Shown: positions 7,407 through 12,514 of the stretch, in pieces
Position numbering within the stretch: position 1 is the first letter of the stretch
How the letters are laid out: each line of letters begins with the position of its first letter
Origin: Bryobacterales bacterium
GTDB lineage: Bacteria > Acidobacteriota > Terriglobia > Bryobacterales > Bryobacteraceae
NCBI GenBank assembly: GCA_003132865.1
Contig: PKYZ01000882.1
Coordinates: 1-12,514, forward strand
DNA length: 12,514 nucleotides
Direction of reading: 5' to 3'
Made by a program: the position numbers and the translations under genes
The notes under the pieces: generated by a model
Told to the model about the DNA's origin: nothing
The model's database searches: none
The model's input: the letters and a program-made list of their open reading frames with translations, nothing else

Positions 7407-7658
7407 CGTGGTGGGACCCTTTGGCTGCCTTACGGCACCGGCGTGCGATCGTACGCCGCGGCCAACCGGCACCAAATCAGGTGCCAAGGATCGGCATTGG
7501 AGCCTTGCGAATCTTTTCAGCAGAACCGCAGGATTCGACTTGTCCAGCTAATTCGTGGACAACTAGAGACTAGCCTGCCATCGCTTATGATCGCCGAGTA
7601 CCAGTGGCCCCCCGCGCGTCATCCCGCCGCACGCTCCGCATGTCACAATAGACTGACC
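7407..7658. other. Non-coding gap with several small palindromes, upstream of the HAD operon
   Basis: No gene is supported here. Visible structures are a 16-bp near-palindrome at 7441-7456 (GCGTGCGA/TCGTACGC, one mismatch), a 6-base inverted repeat GGCACC/GGTGCC at 7468-7485 with a 6-base spacer, and TTGTCC/GGACAA at 7540-7562 with an 11-base spacer. TATGAT at 7586-7591 and CACAAT at 7644-7649 (preceded by TGT) are -10-like; the latter ends nine bases before the HAD start codon. No -35 pairs well with either. The reading frame of the HAD gene stays open back to GTG 7443, but the extra 72 codons do not look like protein. The operon promoter must lie in this gap. Confidence 0.45.
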
Positions 7659-8471
7659 ATGGTCGAACCGCTCCGCCCGGGTGTCTCCGCCAAAAAAGCC
7701 CGCGTCTGCCTCTTCGATTTCGACGGCACCATCTCGCTCATCCGCTCCGGATGGATGGAGGTGATGGTTCCCATGATGGTCGAAATCCTGCTCGACCTGC
7801 ACACCGGGGAATCCGCAGCCGAACTGCGCGCCGTGGTCGAGGACTTCATCTGGCGGCTTACGGGCAAGCAGACTATGTACCAGATGATCGCCTTCACCGA
7901 TGAAATTTCGAAGCGCGGCGGGGCACCCCGCGATCCGCTCGAATACAAGAAGATGTATCTGGACCGCCTGCACGCGCGCATACGCTATCGCCTGGAAGAG
8001 TTGCGCCGCCATGAAGTTTCGCCCGACAAGTATCTTGTGCCGGGCGCGCGCGCGTTGCTCGAGGCCCTGCGCGAACGCGGCCTGCGCCTCTATCTCGCCA
8101 GTGGCACCGACCAGCCGTACATGCGCGAAGAAGCCGATCTGCTGGACATCGCACGCTACTTCGAAGGCCGCGTCTACGGCGCGCTGGACGACTACCGGAG
8201 TTTCTCCAAGAAGATCCTGATCGAGCGTCTGATCGCCGCATCCGAATTCGAAGGCGCGGAATTCCTGGGCTTCGGCGATGGCTACGTGGAGATCGAGAAT
8301 ATCAAGGAGGTGGGCGGCGTGGCGGTGGGCGTGGCCACGGCCGAGCCCGAGTGCCGTACGGTGGACGAATGGAAGCGGCAGCGGCTCGCGGGCGTGGGCG
8401 CGGACTTCATCATACCCAACTTTCTGTGCCGCGACGAACTGCTCGCCGCGCTTTTTCCCAATGGCCAGTAA
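7659..8471 (+). CDS. HAD-superfamily hydrolase (probable phosphatase)
   Basis: A 270-residue soluble protein. Motif I is LFDFDGT with nucleophile D20 and general acid D22. Motif II is the serine in LASGTD (S149), motif III is a lysine in FSKK (184-185), and motif IV is GFGDGYVEIE (205-212), where the usual second acidic position is filled by Glu rather than Asp. A helical cap is inserted after motif I (about 35-125), so it is a C1-cap, phosphoglycolate-phosphatase-like member. It probably removes phosphate from a small sugar phosphate. I chose ATG 7659 because it puts motif I at residue 18, as usual; upstream open frame to 7443 has no family features. There is no clear ribosome site, and a -10-like box sits nine bases upstream. 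It is the first gene of a four-gene operon and overlaps the next by 11 bases. Confidence 0.85.
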   Translation: MVEPLRPGVSAKKARVCLFDFDGTISLIRSGWMEVMVPMMVEILLDLHTGESAAELRAVVEDFIWRLTGKQTMYQMIAFTDEISKRGGAPRDPLEYKKMYLDRLHARIRYRLEELRRHEVSPDKYLVPGARALLEALRERGLRLYLASGTDQPYMREEADLLDIARYFEGRVYGALDDYRSFSKKILIERLIAASEFEGAEFLGFGDGYVEIENIKEVGGVAVGVATAEPECRTVDEWKRQRLAGVGADFIIPNFLCRDELLAALFPNGQ

Positions 8472-9429
8472 ATATCCGCTCTTCGATCGTTCCCGCCTGC
8501 ACGTGAAACCGCTCGCCGAGCGCGAAAACGATCTGGACGCCGCGCACTGGCTGGATCTCGATGAAATCGCCGCGCCGTACACGCATCCCAACCTGCCCGA
8601 ACTCGCGGCGCGTATGGCCGCCGCCCGTGCGCGCGGCGCAGCCCGCATCCTCATGATGGGGGCGCACGTGCTGCGCGCGGGTGTGAACCGCCAGATCATC
8701 GACCTGGTCGAACGCGGCTTCCTCGATCACATCGCGATGAACGGCGCGGGCGTCATCCACGATTACGAGTTGGCGCGCATCGGCGCTACAACCGAGAGCG
8801 TGGCGCGCTACATCCGCACCGGCGAGTTCGGCTTGTGGCGCGAGACCGGCGAGCTGAACGATTGGGTGCGCGAAGCCGCGGCCACCGGCCTGGGCCTCGG
8901 CGAAAACGCCGGCCGGCGCATTGCGGAGAGCGATTACCCGCACCGCGATCTGAGCGTGCTGGCAGCCGCGTGGCGCTCGACCGTGCCGGTGACCGTGCAC
9001 GTCGGCATCGGCTACGACATCCTGCACGAACATCCCAATTGCGACGGCGCATCCTTCGGCGCTGCCAGCTACCGCGACTTCCTGATCTTCGCGCGCGCCA
9101 TCGAGCGCCTGGAAGGCGGCGTGCTGTTGAGCTTCGGCTCGGCCATCATGGCGCCTGAAGTTTATCTGAAAGCGCTGGCCATGGCGCGCAACGTGGCCCA
9201 CCAGGAAGGCCGCGCCATCCGCAACTTCGCCACCGCCGTCTTCGACCTGGCGCCTATCGAGGGCGATATCCACCACGAGCTTCCCAAGACCGATCCCGGC
9301 TACTATTTCCGGCCGCACAAGACTCTGCTGGTCCGCACCATGGCCGACGGCGGCGCCAGTTTCTATTTCCGCGGCGATCATCGCGCGACGTTCCCGGCGC
9401 TGCGCCGCGCCATTCTCGAACACCTATGA
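8461..9429 (+). CDS. Deoxyhypusine-synthase-like protein of unknown function
   Basis: A 322-residue soluble protein. The stretch GAHVLRAGVNRQIIDLVERG (67-86) followed by FLDHIAMNGAGVIHDYELARIG (87-108) resembles the archaeal deoxyhypusine synthase region where a helix with M/GMR leads into a TTGGNL-type loop and a conserved HD. Later DGASFGAASYRDFLIF (195-210) and GGVLLSFGSAIMAPEVYLKAL (219-239) would match the second half of that fold. The SWGK-type lysine essential in true synthases is not seen, and the rest of the C-terminus (GYYFRPHKTLL, then MADGGASFYFRGDH) is unfamiliar, so it is unlikely to modify eIF5A, which bacteria lack. Start ATG 8461 lies inside the end of the HAD gene (11-base overlap) with no ribosome site, implying coupling. 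It ends in an ATGA overlap with the PfkB gene. I recognise the resemblance from memory only. Confidence 0.6.
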   Translation: MASKYPLFDRSRLHVKPLAERENDLDAAHWLDLDEIAAPYTHPNLPELAARMAAARARGAARILMMGAHVLRAGVNRQIIDLVERGFLDHIAMNGAGVIHDYELARIGATTESVARYIRTGEFGLWRETGELNDWVREAAATGLGLGENAGRRIAESDYPHRDLSVLAAAWRSTVPVTVHVGIGYDILHEHPNCDGASFGAASYRDFLIFARAIERLEGGVLLSFGSAIMAPEVYLKALAMARNVAHQEGRAIRNFATAVFDLAPIEGDIHHELPKTDPGYYFRPHKTLLVRTMADGGASFYFRGDHRATFPALRRAILEHL

Positions 9430-10427
9430 CCACCGCGGAGATCCTCGCCCAATTCCCCAAGCTTTCCGCGCTGGTGGTGGGCGACATCTGCCTCGACCGG
9501 TGGTGCACCTACGCGCCCGAAGCCTCCGAGCCATCGCGCGAAACTGGCATCCCGCGCATCGGCGTGGTGCACACGGAGGTCACGCCGGGTGCAGGCGGCA
9601 CGGTCGCCAACAATCTCGCCGCGCTGGGCGCCGGCCGGGTCGCGGTGCTGGGCGCCATCGGCCAGGATGGCTTCGGCATGGAGCTTTCGCGGGCGCTGGG
9701 CGCGCGCGGCATCTCTGCGGAGCTGTGCGTGCGCACGCCCGCCATGCAGACGTTCACGTATACCAAGGCGATCAACGCGCGCACCGGCGTCGAAGACCAG
9801 CCCCGCTTGGATTTCATCAACACCACGCCGCTGCCGCCCGAGGTGGAGCGCCAGATTCTCGACAATCTGCGGATGGCCGTCGAATCGTTCGACGTAATCC
9901 TGATTGCCGATCAGGCCGAAACCAGCCAGGGCGGCGTCATCACGCCCGCCGTGCGCGACCTGCTCGCCGAGCTTGCGCCGCAATATCCCGAGCGCATCTT
10001 CTTCGCCGATTCACGCGCCCGCATTCACCTGTTCCGCAACGTTATCCTCAAACCAAATCGGCAGGAGGCCGAGAGCGCCTGCCGCGAACTGTTCGGCCGG
10101 GTGGATTTTCCGGCTCTGCTGCGCCACGCACAATCTCCGCTGATGTTCGTGACAGACGGCCCCCGCGGCGTGGTCATCGTTGGTGGAGTTGGCAGGCGAA
10201 AGCGCCTGCCCCACCGGCCCGTCGCGAACCCCGTGGATATCTGCGGCGCGGGCGACAGCTTCTCGGCGGGCGCGTCGCTGGCGTTGCGCGTGACAGGCTC
10301 GCCCGAAGAGGCCGCACGCTTCGGTAACCTGGTGGCTTCCATCACGATCATGAAGAAAGGAACCGGCACGGCATCGCCCGAGGAGGTTCTGGCAGCTCAT
10401 GCACGAGAAACGAACGCTGGCGATTGA
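9426..10427 (+). CDS. PfkB/ribokinase-family sugar kinase (HldE kinase-like)
   Basis: A 333-residue ATP-dependent carbohydrate kinase. The N-terminus LVVGDICLDRW (16-26) and the later GAGGTVANNLAALGA (55-69) resemble the kinase half of HldE (RfaE), which phosphorylates heptose 7-phosphate. The PfkB signature DICGAGDSFSAG (271-282) has the catalytic base D277 and the anion hole GAGD. ILKPNRQEAE (207-216) is the usual N-E motif for magnesium. There is no adenylyltransferase domain as in bifunctional HldE. The sugar is unknown: a heptose phosphate is a reasonable guess, no more. Residues about 253-264 are encoded by a strong hairpin (10182-10215), in a loop just before the signature, possibly an inserted palindromic repeat. 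It overlaps the upstream gene by 4 bases and the ROK gene by 29 bases. Confidence 0.85.
   Translation: MTTAEILAQFPKLSALVVGDICLDRWCTYAPEASEPSRETGIPRIGVVHTEVTPGAGGTVANNLAALGAGRVAVLGAIGQDGFGMELSRALGARGISAELCVRTPAMQTFTYTKAINARTGVEDQPRLDFINTTPLPPEVERQILDNLRMAVESFDVILIADQAETSQGGVITPAVRDLLAELAPQYPERIFFADSRARIHLFRNVILKPNRQEAESACRELFGRVDFPALLRHAQSPLMFVTDGPRGVVIVGGVGRRKRLPHRPVANPVDICGAGDSFSAGASLALRVTGSPEEAARFGNLVASITIMKKGTGTASPEEVLAAHARETNAGD
10182..10215. repeat. Strong hairpin inside the PfkB gene, REP-like
   Basis: GGCAGGCG (10191-10198) and CGCCTGCC (10203-10210) are perfect 8-base arms around the tetraloop AAAG. GGTGG (10182-10186) and CCACC (10211-10215) extend the stem after a 4-base bulge (AGTT) on one side. 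It is read through in frame as GVGRRKRLPHRP. Its form (G-rich stem, AAAG loop) looks like a dispersed palindromic repeat. No second copy was seen in this window. Confidence 0.55.
10381..10386 (+). promoter_or_regulatory. Ribosome binding site of the ROK gene within the PfkB gene
   Basis: AGGAGG is an exact Shine-Dalgarno match twelve bases before ATG 10399, somewhat longer than the usual spacing. It is the only strong ribosome site inside the four-gene operon, so the ROK gene may be translated independently of the coupled genes upstream. Confidence 0.45.
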
Positions 10428-11262
10428 TGTCGGCGGCACCAAGTTCTCCATCGCGGTGTTCGATGGCAATCGCATGGTGCGCCGCGAATCCCGCCGCACC
10501 GATGCCGAAGGGGGGCGCGACTGGATGCTGGATCAGATCTCGACCATCGCGCGCGGCTGGCAGCAGGAAATGCCGGCGGACCGCTGCGGCATCGGCTTCG
10601 GCGGCCCGGTAATCTTCACGGAGCAGCGCGTGGCACTTTCCACGCACGTCGGCGGTTGGCGCGACTTCCGGCTCACCGACTGGGTGCGCGACCTGCTCGG
10701 CGTTCCGGCCATCATGGATAACGACGCCAACGCCGGCGCGCTGGGCGAGGCCCGCTTCGGCGCCGGGCGTGCCTACTCGCCGCTGTTCTACATGACGCTC
10801 TCCACCGGCATCGGCGGCGGCATCTACGACGACGGCCGCATCTGGCGCGGCGCCGATTCCTATGGCGGCGAGATCGGCCATCTGACCATCCGGCCCGACG
10901 GTCCCCAGTGCCTCTGCGGCTGGCACGGCTGTTTCGAACGCATGTGCAGCGGCCTGTGGCTGGCCCGGGATTACGGCAAGACGGCGGAGGAACTGATGCG
11001 CGATCCCGCTTTCGTCAGCCGCTACGTGGTGGATCTGGCGCTGGGGCTGAAGGCCTGCATCATGCTGCTGAATCCGGCCCGCATCGTGATTGGCGGCGGC
11101 ATCAGCAAGGCCGGCGGCCGCCTCTTCGATCCGCTGCGCGCCGAACTGCGCCGGCAGATCACGGACTGGTCCGGCGCACGCATCGACGTGGTCCCCGCGG
11201 CGCTGGGCGACGATAGCGTCCTGTATGGCGCGCTGGCGCTTGCGCAGGGTGCTGGGTTCTAG
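10399..11262 (+). CDS. ROK-family sugar kinase (glucokinase-like)
   Basis: A 287-residue kinase of the ROK family without an N-terminal DNA-binding domain, so an enzyme and not a repressor. The phosphate-binding motif is DVGGTKFSIAVFD (10-22). The catalytic base lies in DNDAN (D109). The second glycine-rich motif is STGIGGGI (135-142). The EIGH motif (158-161) and the zinc centre CLCGWHGCFE (C171, C173, C178, with H161) are complete. The ATP-site IVIGGGIS (229-236) follows. It phosphorylates a hexose or N-acyl hexosamine; the exact sugar cannot be read. It is last in the operon and overlaps the PfkB gene by 29 bases. The last residues (QGAGF) and the TAG stop come from a 10-base direct repeat, so its 3' end may have been remodelled. 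It is convergent with the ICMT-like gene. Confidence 0.9.
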   Translation: MHEKRTLAIDVGGTKFSIAVFDGNRMVRRESRRTDAEGGRDWMLDQISTIARGWQQEMPADRCGIGFGGPVIFTEQRVALSTHVGGWRDFRLTDWVRDLLGVPAIMDNDANAGALGEARFGAGRAYSPLFYMTLSTGIGGGIYDDGRIWRGADSYGGEIGHLTIRPDGPQCLCGWHGCFERMCSGLWLARDYGKTAEELMRDPAFVSRYVVDLALGLKACIMLLNPARIVIGGGISKAGGRLFDPLRAELRRQITDWSGARIDVVPAALGDDSVLYGALALAQGAGF

Positions 11263-11271
11263 GTGCTGGGT
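11248..11271 (+). repeat. Direct repeat GGTGCTGGGT, two copies with TCTA between
   Basis: Two identical 10-base copies lie at 11248-11257 and 11262-11271, with a period of 14 bases. The first encodes the C-terminal residues of the ROK protein, and the TAG stop uses the spacer plus the first G of the second copy. Short repeats of this composition at gene ends are a pattern I associate with acidobacterial genomes. Confidence 0.6.
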
Positions 11272-11285
11272 GCCGGCAAACCCGC

Positions 11286-11846
11286 TCACCTCAAGAACGG
11301 CAGATAAGCCGGCACCTTCCGCCGATACTCCTCAAACTCTTCGCCGAAGCGCGCCCGCAGCAGGCCCTCCTCCGCGTGAATCCGAATCTCCGTCCCCGCG
11401 ATATAGAGTGCGATGCTCAGCAGCAATAACGGCCACCGCGCGAAAAGCAGCCCGGTCGCCAGCATCATGATAAACAGCGTCGCATACACCGGATGCCGCA
11501 CGATAGCATAAGGTCCCGTGCGGATTAGTTCATGGTCCGCATACAAACCCGCCAGAATGCGAAGCTGCTTCCCCAGATGCCGCACCGCCAGCCAGCCAAA
11601 CAAGGCCGCCACCGGCGCGAGCACCATCGACGCAATCGTGCGCGCCAGATCCGGCGCGGGTGTATGCGGCCATCGGAACCAGGCGAAAGATATGCCCGCG
11701 GTTTCGAGCGCCAGCCCCCAATTGCCGCTATGCGCCATGACGTTCGATTGGCGCTTCGGTCCGGTAAGCCGCTTGCGCATGAACGGATACAGCCACAGCA
11801 CCCACATCGCCACCAGTTCGATCGCCGCAAAATCAAACAGGGTCAT
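11286..11846 (-). CDS. Isoprenylcysteine carboxyl methyltransferase (ICMT/PEMT)-family membrane protein
   Basis: A 186-residue membrane protein with about five hydrophobic stretches (near 8-22, 43-58, 70-88, 118-136, 138-152). The C-terminal catalytic core is complete: HELIRTGPYAIVRHPVY (105-121), then an E (153) followed by EEGLLRARFGEEFEEYRRKVP (159-179) and YLPF. This pattern (RxGPYxxxRHPxY, E, FGxxFxxYxxxVPxxLP) is that of SAM-dependent ICMT/PEMT-like enzymes. Bacterial members methylate small lipids or other hydrophobic acceptors; the acceptor here is unknown. ATG 11846 overlaps the stop of the oxidoreductase gene (ATGA). The stop at 11286 is 23 bases from the stop of the convergent ROK gene. 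Confidence 0.85.
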   Translation of the reverse strand: MTLFDFAAIELVAMWVLWLYPFMRKRLTGPKRQSNVMAHSGNWGLALETAGISFAWFRWPHTPAPDLARTIASMVLAPVAALFGWLAVRHLGKQLRILAGLYADHELIRTGPYAIVRHPVYATLFIMMLATGLLFARWPLLLLSIALYIAGTEIRIHAEEGLLRARFGEEFEEYRRKVPAYLPFLR

Positions 11847-12514
11847 CGCGCCGCTTCCCCACTCAGCTTGATCGTGCGGCCGGTGCGCGCGGACTCGCGC
11901 GCGGTTACCAGAATCTCCGTCACGATGATGTTGTTCTCGAGCGACGACAGTCCGGCGGGCTTCCGCTTCCCGCGCACGATCGCCGTCAGATACGACAGCG
12001 AATCGTGTTCTTCGGCCGGCAGCGCCTCCAGCGTGCGGGCTTCCTCCTGCCCGCCCGGCAACCGTACGCGCAGCGCGTCGCCGCCGGTCGCGTTGGCGTA
12101 CCCGCGCTCGCCGTAGACCTCGAAATCCTTGCGGTTGAACGGCCAGTTCCACGAGGCTTGAATGATGCCCTGCGCTTTGGGATACTCGATCAGCACCGAG
12201 GCTTCATCGTCCACGCGCGCATAGATCCCGGGCTTGATAGTTTGCGCGATGGCCGTCACCGCCACGGGACGCCGATTGTCCATCATCCACGTCATCAGGT
12301 TGGCGCCATAGCAGCCGAAATCGAACAGCGCGCCCGCGCCGTTCTTCACCGGATCGGTGAGCCAGCCGAGAAACTCCGGCCCCACGCCGATTTCCTTCGG
12401 CCCCTGGTGGCCATCCATCGCGACCATCTTGCGAATATCGCCAGCGGCCTGTTGTTCCTTGACGATGCGCCACATCGCGCCGTGACTCGGATACCAGGTG
12501 GTCTCGTAATTCAC
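11843..12514 (-). CDS. Gfo/Idh/MocA-family oxidoreductase, C-terminal part (5' end off the window)
   Basis: At least 223 residues in frame from the window edge; the N-terminal NAD(P)-binding Rossmann half lies beyond it. The visible part is the beta-sheet substrate/dimer domain: WYPSHGAMWRIVKEQQAAGDI, then GALFDFGCYGANLMTWMM (the DxGxxGxxL stretch of the family, contributing to the sugar site), then IQASWNWPFNRKDFEVYGERG, the typical sheet with the YGERG turn. The C-terminal helix ENNIIVTEILVTARESARTG is also usual. Members oxidise or reduce sugars or related alcohols. Codon 12514-12512 is GTG and could be a start only if the protein were truncated, which I consider unlikely. It is coupled by ATGA to the ICMT-like gene. 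Confidence 0.88.
   Translation of the reverse strand: MNYETTWYPSHGAMWRIVKEQQAAGDIRKMVAMDGHQGPKEIGVGPEFLGWLTDPVKNGAGALFDFGCYGANLMTWMMDNRRPVAVTAIAQTIKPGIYARVDDEASVLIEYPKAQGIIQASWNWPFNRKDFEVYGERGYANATGGDALRVRLPGGQEEARTLEALPAEEHDSLSYLTAIVRGKRKPAGLSSLENNIIVTEILVTARESARTGRTIKLSGEAAR

Noticed and set aside
7443..7658. Upstream extension of the HAD gene to GTG 7443
   Set aside because: The 72 extra codons have no HAD features and cover palindromic non-coding DNA; ATG 7659 gives the usual distance to motif I.
8278..8460. Upstream extension of the deoxyhypusine-synthase-like gene
   Set aside because: The extra residues (Trp/Arg/Ser-rich) are an off-frame reading of the HAD gene.
8410..9423. Open frame of 337 codons on the minus strand
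   Set aside because: It lies wholly opposite the deoxyhypusine-synthase-like gene and the end of the HAD gene, has no family motif, and its composition (Ala, Arg, Gly, His, Gln) is that of a GC-rich shadow frame.
11269..11316. 9-base inverted repeat GGTGCCGGC/GCCGGCACC as a terminator between convergent genes
   Set aside because: The loop is 30 bases, no T-run follows, and the right arm encodes the family-typical Val-Pro-Ala of the ICMT-like protein, so the match may be chance.
11847..12152. Upstream extension of the ICMT-like gene
   Set aside because: It reads through the oxidoreductase gene out of frame; ATG 11846 forms a clean ATGA junction.
1..12514. tRNA, rRNA, CRISPR, transposase, integrase, phage genes
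   Set aside because: Looked for on both strands and none seen; no target-site duplication or att-like repeat could be found around the abiE module by eye.

Overview
The window is GC-rich, close-packed bacterial chromosome. It has the look of an acidobacterium of the Solibacter/Bryobacterales type. Three things point that way: a Ser/Thr kinase with an N-terminal zinc ribbon and a long polytopic C-terminal half, a PfkB/ROK sugar-kinase operon, and short palindromic and GGTGCTGGGT-type repeats. This placement is inference from gene style, not from a marker gene. I see no rRNA, tRNA, CRISPR array, transposase or integrase.

Layout. (1) Positions 1-1310, minus strand: a class I SAM methyltransferase is joined by an ATGA overlap to a DPM1-like family 2 glycosyltransferase that runs off the left edge. 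(2) Positions 1334-2977, plus strand: a large membrane protein resembling GT-C glycosyltransferases, divergent from the methyltransferase with only 23 bases between the start codons. These three genes look like a small envelope-glycan locus. (3) Positions 2996-5689, minus strand: a transmembrane Ser/Thr protein kinase, convergent with the GT-C-like gene. (4) Positions 5737-7377, minus strand: a type IV AbiE-like toxin-antitoxin module. The antitoxin/repressor gene is intact. The downstream nucleotidyltransferase toxin gene is broken by four frameshifts and one nonsense codon. A perfect 9-bp inverted repeat around an extended -10 box just before the antitoxin start looks like the autoregulatory operator. 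(5) Positions 7378-7658: a 281-bp gap carrying this operator and several smaller palindromes. (6) Positions 7659-11262, plus strand: a tightly overlapping four-gene operon made of a HAD phosphatase, a protein resembling deoxyhypusine synthase, a PfkB-family kinase and a ROK-family kinase. (7) Positions 11286-12514, minus strand: a Gfo/Idh/MocA oxidoreductase (5' end off the right edge) coupled by ATGA to an isoprenylcysteine methyltransferase-family membrane protein.

How they work together. The four-gene operon is the best candidate for an undescribed pathway. Two sugar kinases, a phosphatase and a deoxyhypusine-synthase-like protein are translationally coupled, which suggests a sugar-phosphate route whose product I cannot name. 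The AbiE module is a decaying accessory element between core-type genes: the toxin is dead and the self-regulated antitoxin is still readable. The pfkB gene contains a strong hairpin resembling a dispersed palindromic repeat, and the ROK gene ends inside a short direct repeat.
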